Part shown: in pieces, positions 42,318 through 51,165 of the stretch
Layout of the letters: each line of letters opens with the position of its first letter
Numbering within the stretch: the stretch's first letter is position 1
Origin: Paenibacillus hemerocallicola
GTDB taxonomy: Bacteria; Bacillota; Bacilli; Paenibacillales; NBRC-103111
Direction: 5' to 3'
DNA: 64,000 nt
Assembly: GCF_006265175.1 (NCBI RefSeq)
Contig: NZ_VDCQ01000014.1
Location: 90,252-154,251, forward strand
Made by a program: the position numbers and the translations under genes
The notes under the pieces: generated by a model
Databases searched by the model: none
The model's input: only the letters and a program-made list of their open reading frames with translations
What the model was told of the DNA's origin: nothing

Positions 42318-44288
42318 ATGTTGGTTCGTAAAATAATCGGCAAACAGTCGTCGTACAAAAAGAAACTGTTGTTCTTTTTGTTGTTGATCAGCATTTTTCC
42401 AGTGTCTTTGCTTGGTTTGGCAGCGAGCCATTTGTTCTCTCAGCAGATTCAGCAGGAAGTGAACCGGAATTACCGTCTGACGTTAAGCATGCTCCACAAT
42501 CGACTGAACGACAAAATTTCGGCCATGGCGCTATCCTCCATATCCCTTGCATCGAATGACGCCTTGGAAAAATCGGTGGCCGCCGGATTGTTGAACGATT
42601 TGGAGCTGGACAGCAGGATGAAGATTTATGTGATCGATGACAAGGGGCGGATGTTCTACAGCAGAAACAGGGATGAAATCGGAACCATGCTGACCACAGC
42701 CGACGAGCTTTATTATTACTGGCTTGAACCGGCCAATCATGGGGATAAGGTGATGCCGGATCATGTCCGATACACGGTTAGCGCGCAAAAATCGGATTAT
42801 GCAAACTGGACATACATCGTAATGACCCCTTATGAAGATCTGACGAAAAAATCCAATCAAATGAAAGGGGCTATAATGAGTATTGCGGGCGTATTCATGC
42901 TCTTGTGCATGGCGCTTGCCCTATTCGGATTTCGGGAATGGTTCCGCCCTTTACGAAGCTTGCTGGCCAAGACGCAAACGACGGAGGACGCGCCGCTACC
43001 TTCCGATAATGAAATTGAAGCATTGGATGAGGTACTCCAACGATTAATCAGGGCAAATAAGCAGCTTCATGACGAGATAAGGGAGCATATGCCGCTGGCC
43101 AAGGAGCGGATTTATCATTTCCTTATTAACGGCGAGCTGGATGAGAGCGAAGCGAGCCGTCTATCCGATCGATTCGAGCCGAAATTGCGTAGCCCCTGGA
43201 TTTATGTCGGCGTTGCCCAGGTTGACGACTATATCCGGTTCAATCAAACGTATCGGGGAAGGGAACGTTCCATGATTCATAACGCGATGAGAAAAGCGAT
43301 GGAGGAATTATGCGGACACACGGTTCCTTGTATTACGTTCGTTCCCGAGCCCGGACAAATTGTCGTTCTATTCGCGGCGGAGCAGGCCGACGACAGGGCG
43401 TTCGGCCAGATCTGTCATATAATGAAGCAATTTCGCGCTCATGCCGCAAACGGCTTCCGATTTACGGTAAGCGCTGCTATCGGCGACGCCCGGAGGGAGT
43501 ATGCCTGTATTAGCGCGGGCTATCGGGAAGCTTTGCATATGTTAAGCTACAGGCTGCTGTACGGTCATAACGTAACGATAACGACCCGAGATATTCGGCA
43601 ACGGGCGCTTCTCCAACCGGAGGAATCGATGCTCCGATACCATAAATCCATTGTCATGCTTTTGCTTCAGGGCAATTCGGAAGGGGCGGCCATTGAGCTG
43701 GAGCAGTGGCTGGAGGACGTTCGCCATTATTCGCCAAGCCCGGACAATGCGATCGGGCTGCTTTCTTATCTGTTGGGGGAATTGGAGTACAAGCTGCTCG
43801 AGGCCGGCTGTCACCTTCATGAAATCGTATCGTACGACTTGTACGGCCGGCTGCGCATGATGACGGTTTTGACGGAAATCCGGGCATGGTTGCTGGATGA
43901 ATTGTTCCCCGCAGTCGCCTGCCATTTGGAGATGGTCCAAGACCCCAAGTCCAAACGCGTAGTCCGGCAGGTCGAAGCCTACTTGCTGGAACGGTACGAG
44001 GAAGATATCACTTTGCAGTTGACCGCGGATCGGTTCGGTATAACGCCATCCTTTCTCAGCCGTATCTTCAAGGATGCGACCGGCCGCTCCTTCAGCGACT
44101 ATTTGCTGGAAATCCGAATGAACAAAGCGATGGAATGGCTGGCATATACCGATTGGCCGCTTCAGCATATTTCGGATAGGCTGACCTATTCCACCGTGCA
44201 AAATTTTTCGCGCATATTCAAGAAAATGACAGGCGCTCCTCCGGGAGAGTATCGAAGGCAGAGACGCGAGAATAGCCGGACGTCTTGA
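42318..44288 (+). CDS. Membrane-anchored AraC family regulator (sensor 2)
   Basis: 656 residues. TM helix 1 about 15-36 (LLFFLLLISIFPVSLLGLAA), extracytoplasmic sensor to about 190, TM helix 2 (AIMSIAGVFMLLCMALALFG), linker, and C-terminal AraC domain (ITLQLTADRFGITPSFLSRI, then ISDRLTYSTVQNFSRIFKKM). ATG 42318 has GGGGAGGG 7 bases upstream. Same architecture as 30942-33224 but with a shorter sensor. It precedes a secreted two-CBM protein and then an SBP-glycosidase operon, which are its likely targets. Confidence 0.87.
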   Translation: MLVRKIIGKQSSYKKKLLFFLLLISIFPVSLLGLAASHLFSQQIQQEVNRNYRLTLSMLHNRLNDKISAMALSSISLASNDALEKSVAAGLLNDLELDSRMKIYVIDDKGRMFYSRNRDEIGTMLTTADELYYYWLEPANHGDKVMPDHVRYTVSAQKSDYANWTYIVMTPYEDLTKKSNQMKGAIMSIAGVFMLLCMALALFGFREWFRPLRSLLAKTQTTEDAPLPSDNEIEALDEVLQRLIRANKQLHDEIREHMPLAKERIYHFLINGELDESEASRLSDRFEPKLRSPWIYVGVAQVDDYIRFNQTYRGRERSMIHNAMRKAMEELCGHTVPCITFVPEPGQIVVLFAAEQADDRAFGQICHIMKQFRAHAANGFRFTVSAAIGDARREYACISAGYREALHMLSYRLLYGHNVTITTRDIRQRALLQPEESMLRYHKSIVMLLLQGNSEGAAIELEQWLEDVRHYSPSPDNAIGLLSYLLGELEYKLLEAGCHLHEIVSYDLYGRLRMMTVLTEIRAWLLDELFPAVACHLEMVQDPKSKRVVRQVEAYLLERYEEDITLQLTADRFGITPSFLSRIFKDATGRSFSDYLLEIRMNKAMEWLAYTDWPLQHISDRLTYSTVQNFSRIFKKMTGAPPGEYRRQRRENSRTS

Positions 44289-44479
44289 AAAGGCGGAGTT
44301 GCCGCACGATGCGGATATGGCTCTTTTCTATCGAATATGTATCTTCCGATGCTGCAGCCTGGGACAAAAGATAATTGCTTTGAGCAAATCGCCTCCCATA
44401 CACTGGTTGCGATGACAAGCGCTTACATTGCTTATGCGGCGCCTGTCGTCCAAAATTGAACCGTATTGGAGGAGATCGA

Positions 44480-46537
44480 ATGCGCAAGAAGAGAAGTTGG
44501 TTGCGAGCGACTGCGGGCGGGTTGGCCATGATCTGGGGGTTTCTGCTGATTTGGTCGGTTCCCGCGCAAGCTTCGGGAAATCTATGGTACGACAAGTATG
44601 TTTATTTCGAGTCGTTAAACGGAAACCGGTGGTACAATTTAACGAATGCCAATGCACTGGGCTGGTCGGAAGCTTATTTGCTGCAAACGTATTTGAATGT
44701 TTACGAAGCAAGCGAGGAGACGCAATGGCTCGATAAATTCGTTCTGCACGTCGATACGATCATAGGCAATGCGACCGACCTGGACGGGGACGGCTATCTC
44801 GGATGGGAGAACTACGAAGCGAGTCCGGCCAAGCTTGTCAATGGGGACTTCGAAACGGCTAGTCCGAGCGACGGCTCTCTTCCGCAGAATTGGTCCCGAA
44901 CGCCGTCCACCGTTTCCGGGGCCGCCTATCGCAGCAATGCGACCGGCGACTATAACAGCGGCGCATGGGGTGTCGTGCTGACGGCGAACGGAGCTACTTA
45001 CCAAAGCCTGACGCAGTCGTTGGCTTCTTACGATCCGGAGGTCGTCTATACGCTGCGGGTGAACGCCAAGACCGACGGCTCGGCCGCCAAAGGCAAAGCG
45101 TACGTTTACGACAATACGACCTCGACCGTCCTGGCGCAGGTGAACGTAGACAATACGCAATGGAAAACGTATGAATTTGATTTTATTACGCCGCCTGCGG
45201 GTCATGATTTACAAATTTATTTGACCCATCAAGACTACGGCGCGACCAACGGGAAAGCTTATTTCGACAATGTCAAAGTAAGCGGACGGTTTCCTTATAT
45301 CGGACTGGACGGGAACCTGGGATTGTCCTTCTCCAAGTTTATTAAATTCGTATACGGGAACGATCAGCTTCACGGAGCATACTTGGCCAAGGCGACTTCC
45401 TATTTGAATTTCTTGGAGAACAATATCGTTCCCCGCTGGCAATATAGCAGTTATATCGGCAACACTTGGGTAGAACCGACGCCGACGACAGGCTATTATA
45501 TCAAGCCGAACAATTTGGTAACGTTCTCCAACGAGAGTACTTGGAAAAATCCGGAGGGCATACTGCCGTACAATCACTTCTTCATGTTCAGCCTTATGCT
45601 GAACGATCTTTACGATGTTACCGGAAACACGGCTTACAAAGACAAAGTGGACAAAATTAACACCTTTTTCAAAAATAATCTTCAGCTTCAAGGGACCGGA
45701 TACAAATGGAAGTACGTCGTCGGGGGACAGACCGAAGATGTCGGTCACGGCAATCTAGATGTATATTCCGTACTGCAGCTATTCAATGGCGGGCGAATAT
45801 TCGACGGTACCGACATGACCCGTTTTACCAATACGCTGGTGGATAACATGTGGAATCAGTCCTTGACGGACCCCAAGGTCGGGATCGTGGTGGACGGATC
45901 GAACAATGCCAATACGACCAAGACGCTGTCCTTGAACGCATGGACGAATTTATCCCAATTCGATCCCCTACCGTGGAAAATTGCCGCCGAGCAATATCGG
46001 AATTTGACGCGTATTTCATCGGTCGGACAGGCGCTATCGTTGACGGAAATTTTAAAATGGGACCCGGAAAAGCTCGTTAACCGGGGCTTCGAGCTCCAGT
46101 CCGCGGGGGACGGCACTTTGCCGGCCCGTTGGCACCGCTCCGATGCCACCGACGTGCAAGCGTTCCGGGACAGCGCCAATAACAAGTCGGGCTCTTACGG
46201 TGCGACACTCGTAGCCGGAGGGACCACGCATCAGAGGTTGTATCAGAATTGGACCGATTACACCGCGAACGCCAATTATACGTTGACTTTCGACGGCAAG
46301 GCCGATAGCTCCGGCGCCGGGGGCAAGGTTACGGTGTACAACGAGACGGCCGGTGTCGAAATCGCTTCCCATACGTTCTACAATACGGCTTGGGACGCTA
46401 TGAGCTTTTCCTTTAACGCGCCGGCCAATGCAACCGATGAAGTCAGAGTATACATCGGTCACGGGATAGAGACGATCGCCGGTGCGGAGGCGCATTTCGA
46501 TAATGTCAAGCTCAGGAGGACCGGGGATAACTGGTAA
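44480..46537 (+). CDS. Secreted alpha-barrel carbohydrate-active protein with two CBM modules
   Basis: 685 residues. Signal peptide with cleavage near AQA-SG (residue 32). The first CBM-like beta module (about 118-278) starts KLVNGDFETASPSDGSLPQN and the second (about 536-685) starts KLVNRGFELQSAGDGTLPAR; the two are clearly copies. The first is inserted inside the helical catalytic-type region, which runs 33-110 and resumes at about 280 (FPYIGLDGNLGLSFSKFIKF, PYNHFFMFSLMLNDLYDVTG) in the style of (alpha/alpha)6-barrel glycosidases, lyases or epimerases. LDGDGYLGW (101-109) may bind calcium. ATG 44480 has GGAGGAG 5 bases upstream. Family not identified. Confidence 0.75.
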   Translation: MRKKRSWLRATAGGLAMIWGFLLIWSVPAQASGNLWYDKYVYFESLNGNRWYNLTNANALGWSEAYLLQTYLNVYEASEETQWLDKFVLHVDTIIGNATDLDGDGYLGWENYEASPAKLVNGDFETASPSDGSLPQNWSRTPSTVSGAAYRSNATGDYNSGAWGVVLTANGATYQSLTQSLASYDPEVVYTLRVNAKTDGSAAKGKAYVYDNTTSTVLAQVNVDNTQWKTYEFDFITPPAGHDLQIYLTHQDYGATNGKAYFDNVKVSGRFPYIGLDGNLGLSFSKFIKFVYGNDQLHGAYLAKATSYLNFLENNIVPRWQYSSYIGNTWVEPTPTTGYYIKPNNLVTFSNESTWKNPEGILPYNHFFMFSLMLNDLYDVTGNTAYKDKVDKINTFFKNNLQLQGTGYKWKYVVGGQTEDVGHGNLDVYSVLQLFNGGRIFDGTDMTRFTNTLVDNMWNQSLTDPKVGIVVDGSNNANTTKTLSLNAWTNLSQFDPLPWKIAAEQYRNLTRISSVGQALSLTEILKWDPEKLVNRGFELQSAGDGTLPARWHRSDATDVQAFRDSANNKSGSYGATLVAGGTTHQRLYQNWTDYTANANYTLTFDGKADSSGAGGKVTVYNETAGVEIASHTFYNTAWDAMSFSFNAPANATDEVRVYIGHGIETIAGAEAHFDNVKLRRTGDNW

Positions 46538-46552
46538 ATAGCTATCGGCGGA

Positions 46553-46584
46553 GAGGCGAAGCGTTCGGGTTCGCCTCTTTTGTT
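46553..46584 (+). terminator. Rho-independent terminator
   Basis: GAGGCGAA and TTCGCCTC form a perfect 8-bp stem followed by TTTTGTTT. Confidence 0.85.
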
Positions 46585-46589
46585 TATCG

Positions 46590-46643
46590 ATAAAGAATGT
46601 TTCACTTCGCCAAAGTACTAAAGCGAAATGAGGCATTCTTTAC
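46590..46643. repeat. 27-base extragenic repeat copy 2 within a 54-bp inverted repeat
   Basis: TAAAGAATGTTTCACTTCGC (46591-46610) followed by CAAAGTAC is mirrored by the next 28 bases (GTACTAAAGCGAAATGAGGC then ATTCTTTA) with about six mismatches. The left arm also matches 41202-41228. Function unknown; it follows a terminator in both locations. Confidence 0.45.
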
Positions 46644-46758
46644 CAAGAATAAGCTACCGCTAAAACACGGATCACTTCATCGAAAGGCTTCGATCAGAAG
46701 CTTTTCTTATCGGGAAAGGCCGATGATTGTCGCGGCTTTGTCCGGCTTCAGAAAATGA

Positions 46759-46801
46759 TTGACCACCCATTAGTTATTATGTATTATAAATTATATATAA
46801 T
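46759..46801 (+). promoter_or_regulatory. Promoter and palindromic operator of the SBP-glycosidase-Gfo/Idh operon
   Basis: TTGACC (46759-46764), 17-base spacer, TATTAT (46782-46787). The perfect palindrome ATTATATATAAT (46790-46801) covers the probable start site. The same word occurs at 41987-41998 and, with one change, at 56631-56642 upstream of the GntR gene. A repressor bound here would block the operon. Confidence 0.65.
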
Positions 46802-47036
46802 CTATATTAGATTGTATGAAGGGAATAATTTGCAAGTAGACGTTGTTTCGGTGAAGGGTGTCATTCGGCCAAAAAGCCATCGATCCTTGCAGGATTGGGA
46901 TAGAGAACGGGCTTCGGTCGGATCGGAGGAGACGGTAAAAGGGGAAGGAGGATACCAGTCGAAGATGGTTAGGCGGTCGGTCGGTTCGGCGGACGATTGG
47001 TTATAGCGGACCGGAGCTTTGCGGGCAGGAGTTGCA
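46802..47036. other. 235-bp 5' leader of the SBP operon
   Basis: Transcribed leader without a supported gene; a 83-codon frame from 46755 crosses the promoter and has no RBS. CAGGAG (47026-47031) is the RBS of the SBP. Confidence 0.4.
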
Positions 47037-48356
47037 ATGGAAAGGAAATTTTTAGGACGGGTGGGGTCCAATTTGTTCAAGAACAAGATGATCGTCGGCG
47101 CAATGCTGGTATGTTTGGGGGCTGTTACGGCAGCCTGCGGCGGCAAGGAGGAGAAGTCGGAGGCGGTGCCGACGCCGGTTATCAACAATGATCCCGCGGT
47201 CGTGAAGCTGGCGGGCCAACTGTCCGAAGAAGAGTTTGCATTGTTCGTAAGCGCTTTACAAAAGAAATACCCTCATATCACGCTCGAGCGGATCAATACG
47301 GCGGAGAAGGGCCAAGCGGTCCCGGAGCTTGTGGCCGCGGGCATTATTCCCGATCTCATCCTGGCGGCCCCGCTCAATATTTTGCCCTTTCAGGCGCTGG
47401 GGCTTTACTACAATGTAGAAGAACTGGCGGTCAAGCATAAGCTGGATCTGAATCGGATCAAGCCCGAGCTTCTCGAATCGATCAAGGTCGGGAGCTTCGC
47501 CGATTATTTGGTGGGACTGCCGATCTACAACAACGCTTTCGGCTTGTTTTACAACAAAGATTTGTTTGATCGTTTCGGCGTCTCTTATCCGAAGGACGGC
47601 ATGACCTGGGAGGAAATAAGGGAGCTGGCGGCCAAGCTGACCAGAACCGAGAACGGGGTGTCCTATTACGGCCTGCACCCCAACAGCGTCTTCTGGGGGG
47701 CGTATCAGCTGGGATTGCCGTTCATCGACACGGCGAGCAACAAATCGATGTTTCAATCGCAAGGTTGGAAGGACCTGTTCCAGATGTGGCAGCGCTTGTA
47801 CCAGGCCGGAGGCAACGTCGTGCCGAAAACGCTGGCGGCGGTCAAAGGCTTCCAGGACGGCCAAATCGCGATGACGATGGGGTACAGCTCCATCCTGGAT
47901 GCGACGGTCAAAGTGAAGGATTTGAATTGGGATATCGCTACATACCCGATCAATCCCGCCGCTCCCGGGGTAGGTCAGCGCGTCGATTCCATCAATCTGG
48001 TCGTTACGGCGCAGAGCAAAGTAAAGGATGCCGCCTTCCGGGTCGTGGAGGTCATCTTGTCCGAGGAAGTGCAGACGACGCTATCGAGAACCGGGAAAAT
48101 GTCCGTGCTTAAAGACCAGAAGATTCATGACCAATTCGGACAATCCAATACCGGGCTGCAAAACAAAAATGTCGTTGCCTTGACGAAGCCGAAGCTGGCT
48201 ATCGTACAGCCGTTCAAGTTTCCTTTCGCGACGAACCCCGCCACTTTGATCAACAATACGTTCAATTCGGTCATCTATGATCAGAAAGACATCAATACGG
48301 CATTGAGGGAAGCGGAAGAAAAAGTGAATACGGATATTCAGCTCCTGCTTAAATAG
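47037..48356 (+). CDS. Extracellular solute-binding lipoprotein (glycosidase-Gfo/Idh operon)
   Basis: 439 residues. Signal with lipobox TAAC, family 1 fold: GLFYNKDLFDRFGVSYPKDG followed by MTWEEI, and the closing helix DINTALREAEEKVNTDIQL. Most like the SBP at 23883 (shared WGAYQLGLP/RGAYQLRLP and NKSM). ATG 47037 has CAGGAG 6 bases upstream. First gene of a transcript with two glycosidase-like enzymes and three Gfo/Idh enzymes, so it probably binds an oligosaccharide that is then cut in the cytoplasm. No permeases. Confidence 0.9.
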   Translation: MERKFLGRVGSNLFKNKMIVGAMLVCLGAVTAACGGKEEKSEAVPTPVINNDPAVVKLAGQLSEEEFALFVSALQKKYPHITLERINTAEKGQAVPELVAAGIIPDLILAAPLNILPFQALGLYYNVEELAVKHKLDLNRIKPELLESIKVGSFADYLVGLPIYNNAFGLFYNKDLFDRFGVSYPKDGMTWEEIRELAAKLTRTENGVSYYGLHPNSVFWGAYQLGLPFIDTASNKSMFQSQGWKDLFQMWQRLYQAGGNVVPKTLAAVKGFQDGQIAMTMGYSSILDATVKVKDLNWDIATYPINPAAPGVGQRVDSINLVVTAQSKVKDAAFRVVEVILSEEVQTTLSRTGKMSVLKDQKIHDQFGQSNTGLQNKNVVALTKPKLAIVQPFKFPFATNPATLINNTFNSVIYDQKDINTALREAEEKVNTDIQLLLK

Positions 48357-48398
48357 CGGGAAGGTCGTACCCGTAATCCGGGATGAGGAGAGGATCGG

Positions 48399-51110
48399 AT
48401 GAGCAGCGTCAGCGAGAAGCGGATGCCTGAGCAGTTTGAGGAAAGCAAAGGAATGACGGCACTGGAATTTCCGCATTTTCCGACGAGAATGCAAGCTTTT
48501 ATCTGGAGAAACTGGGGAATTGTGCCCGTGGAGCGGCTGGCCGGCGTACTGCGCGCGGAGCCGGCCGACGTACTGGAGCTAGCGCGGGGGATGGGACTGC
48601 CCGTCCCTCCCGAGGTCGACCCGCTATGGCTGCAGCGAGGCTATATTACGATCATTCGGGCCAACTGGCATCTGCTGCCTTACGAGCAATTGATGGATTT
48701 GCTGCAATGGGATGCCGGGAAGCTCGCCTTTACGCTCAAGGAGGACGATTTTCTATGGAGCAAGGTGGGCAGGCTGAAGCCCGATACCCCGGTCCTCCGC
48801 TATCGGGCGCTGACTTCGGACGAGATGGCCCGGACCGCACGGATCAAGGAACGGTTCGCGGCATGCTTCGATACGGCAGTACATACGGAGCGGGAAGGAA
48901 GTCCGGCCGCGGAGAAGCCGTTCGATTTTCTGCGGCGCTTCGACCCGCGGCCTGAACCCGACGGCCGGCAAGGCGCGGCGCCGTTCTCGGAAAATCGCAA
49001 GTCTGCGGCCGAGCGCTCTGCAAGCTCGGGTAAGGAGAACGGGGTCGGTTTCGTCGAGTTGAGCCCGGTCTGGACGCTAGTCTATCCGGACGGCAGCAAG
49101 CCGGTCCAAGCATTCGTACGGCGGTTCGCTGACAGGCTGGAGCGGCAGTGGGGAGTCCGCATCGGTATTGCCGGCGAACGGCAGTCGTCTCCGTCGCAAA
49201 GGGAGTTTACGCTGACTTTGCGAATCAGCCCGGACGCATCCTTGCTTGCCGAGAGTCACGAGCTGGAAGTGACGCCGGGACGAATCGGCATCCGGGCCGT
49301 CGACGAGCCGGGGCTGCTGCGCGGTCTTCAATGGCTGACACAGGAGATGGACAGGCAAAAGGGGCCTTTGTTGCCTATCGGCAAAACGATCCGTCGCACG
49401 AAGTTTGATTTGCGCTATATTTATTCGTATTTTGCCGTATACGGAGATCCATTGATGGACGAAAAACTGGACCCGTACCCGGACGGAATGCTGGAGAGCT
49501 TGTCGGAGCGAGGGGTAAACGGCATATGGCTGCACTGCGTGCTGTTCCATATGGTGCCCTGGAAGGAAGCGCCCGAGCTGTCCGTCGGCTGGGAACGGCG
49601 TATTGCCGGATTGAACCGTCTGATCGAGCGTGCGGCCGATTACGGCATCGGGGTGTTTTTGTACTTCAATGAGCCGCGCGCCATGCCTCCTTCCTTCTAC
49701 GAGACGAGACCGGAGTGGAAAGGGCATTCGCTGAACGTGCTATATCCGGCGTTGTGCACCTCGCATCCGGAGGTGCAGCAGTTTTTGAGAGAGAGCACGG
49801 CTCGGCTGTTCCGCGAAGCGCCCGGGCTGACGGGGTTGTTCACGATCACGATGTCGGAGAATGTGACCAACTGTTATTCGAGGGCGGCCGGGGGCGTGAC
49901 GGACTGCCCTCGCTGCAGCGGCAGACGCCCTTACGAGGTGGCGGCCGAAGTGAACCGGATCATCTCGGAAGGCGCGCGAAGCGCGAAGCCCGATGCGCGG
50001 ATTATCGCGTGGACGTGGGGATGGTCGGCGGGACTCGGCTGGAAGGAGGAGGATACCGCTCTCGCTATCGGTCAAATGCCGGAGACGATGTCGCTCATGT
50101 GCACAAGCGAAACCGGCATTCCGACTCAGGTGGCGGGCGTGCCGGCACGGGTAGCGGACTACTCGATGTCGGTCGTCGGGCCGGGCGAGCTTTCGCTGAA
50201 CAGCTGGAACGCCGCGCTGGAGCGCGGCATGTCCGCCATGGCCAAGGTACAGATGAACAATACTTGGGAATGCTCGGCTGTACCGTTCCTTCCCGTATTC
50301 GATCTGGTGGAGGAGCATATTCGCAATTTGCGGCATTCCGGCGTAACCGGTCTCATGCTGAGCTGGACGCTCGGGGGGTATCCTACGCTGAATCTGGACA
50401 TCGCTTCCGGCTATTACTGGGACACGGAATCGGAGTCGCCGGCCATCCCGGTGAAGCAAGACGTGCTGGGGCGAAAATTCGGCAAAAATGCTGGGGCGAT
50501 CATCGACGAAGCTTCGTCCAAGCTAAGCGAGGCATTCCGCGAATTTCCGTTTCATCTGCGCGTGCTGTATCGGGCGCCGCAAAATTTCGGACCGGCCAAC
50601 CGGCTGTATTTGGAGCCGACCGGCTACGAGTCCACGATGATCGGCTTTCCGTATGACGATTTGCCGGGCTGGCGGCATTCCTATCCGGCCGATGCATTCC
50701 GCGAGCAATTCGGCAAGCTGGCTGCCGGCTGGCAAGCGGGGCTGAATCGATTGAAAGAGGCCGAACCGCATATTGCGGCGGAAGGGAAAGAGGAATTCCG
50801 CGATCTGATGAACGCCGCCGAGGGTGCCTATTATCATTTCCGCAGCACCTACATGCAGATCCGCTTTGTAATGAGCCGGGATGCTTGGCTGGAAACCGGG
50901 GATTCCGAAATGCGGGAGACGGAGCGGCGGAGCATGCTTGCCATAATAGATGAAGAAATCCGGCTTGCCCGATCGCTGTACGATCTGGCGGCGGGCGATT
51001 CGCGTATCGGCTACGAAGCGAGCAATCATTACTATTATACGGCTCAGGATTTACGGGAAAAGGTGCTGAACTGTCTCGACCTGCGCGAACGGCTGGAGCT
51101 CGGCGAATAA
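48399..51110 (+). CDS. Large glycoside-hydrolase-like protein with extra N-terminal domain
   Basis: 903 residues, no signal peptide. Residues ~20-170 form a separate domain (FIWRNWGIVPVERLAGVLRA, RGYITIIRANWHLLPYEQLM, KEDDFLW) that I have not seen assigned. About 215-320 resembles the alpha/beta domain in front of GH20/GH67 barrels (ELEVTPGRIGIRAVDEPGLL, RGLQWLTQEMD). The barrel follows (RYIYSYFAVYGDPLMDEKLD, GVNGIWLHCVLFHMVPW, MSENVTNCYSR; C.RCSGR resembles a metal or structural site). C-terminal part helical. ATG 48399 has GGAGAGG upstream. Probably a cytoplasmic exo-glycosidase (hexosaminidase or glucuronidase type), but the family is not certain. Confidence 0.7.
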   Translation: MSSVSEKRMPEQFEESKGMTALEFPHFPTRMQAFIWRNWGIVPVERLAGVLRAEPADVLELARGMGLPVPPEVDPLWLQRGYITIIRANWHLLPYEQLMDLLQWDAGKLAFTLKEDDFLWSKVGRLKPDTPVLRYRALTSDEMARTARIKERFAACFDTAVHTEREGSPAAEKPFDFLRRFDPRPEPDGRQGAAPFSENRKSAAERSASSGKENGVGFVELSPVWTLVYPDGSKPVQAFVRRFADRLERQWGVRIGIAGERQSSPSQREFTLTLRISPDASLLAESHELEVTPGRIGIRAVDEPGLLRGLQWLTQEMDRQKGPLLPIGKTIRRTKFDLRYIYSYFAVYGDPLMDEKLDPYPDGMLESLSERGVNGIWLHCVLFHMVPWKEAPELSVGWERRIAGLNRLIERAADYGIGVFLYFNEPRAMPPSFYETRPEWKGHSLNVLYPALCTSHPEVQQFLRESTARLFREAPGLTGLFTITMSENVTNCYSRAAGGVTDCPRCSGRRPYEVAAEVNRIISEGARSAKPDARIIAWTWGWSAGLGWKEEDTALAIGQMPETMSLMCTSETGIPTQVAGVPARVADYSMSVVGPGELSLNSWNAALERGMSAMAKVQMNNTWECSAVPFLPVFDLVEEHIRNLRHSGVTGLMLSWTLGGYPTLNLDIASGYYWDTESESPAIPVKQDVLGRKFGKNAGAIIDEASSKLSEAFREFPFHLRVLYRAPQNFGPANRLYLEPTGYESTMIGFPYDDLPGWRHSYPADAFREQFGKLAAGWQAGLNRLKEAEPHIAAEGKEEFRDLMNAAEGAYYHFRSTYMQIRFVMSRDAWLETGDSEMRETERRSMLAIIDEEIRLARSLYDLAAGDSRIGYEASNHYYYTAQDLREKVLNCLDLRERLELGE

Positions 51111-51165
51111 GCCGGTGCCGGCCGGCCGTTACGGCCGCGCTATATAAAGGGAGGCTTTCGTAAGA

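Noticed and set aside
46755..47006. 83-codon frame before the SBP at 47037
   Set aside because: It starts upstream of the promoter, crosses the -10 and operator, and has no RBS.
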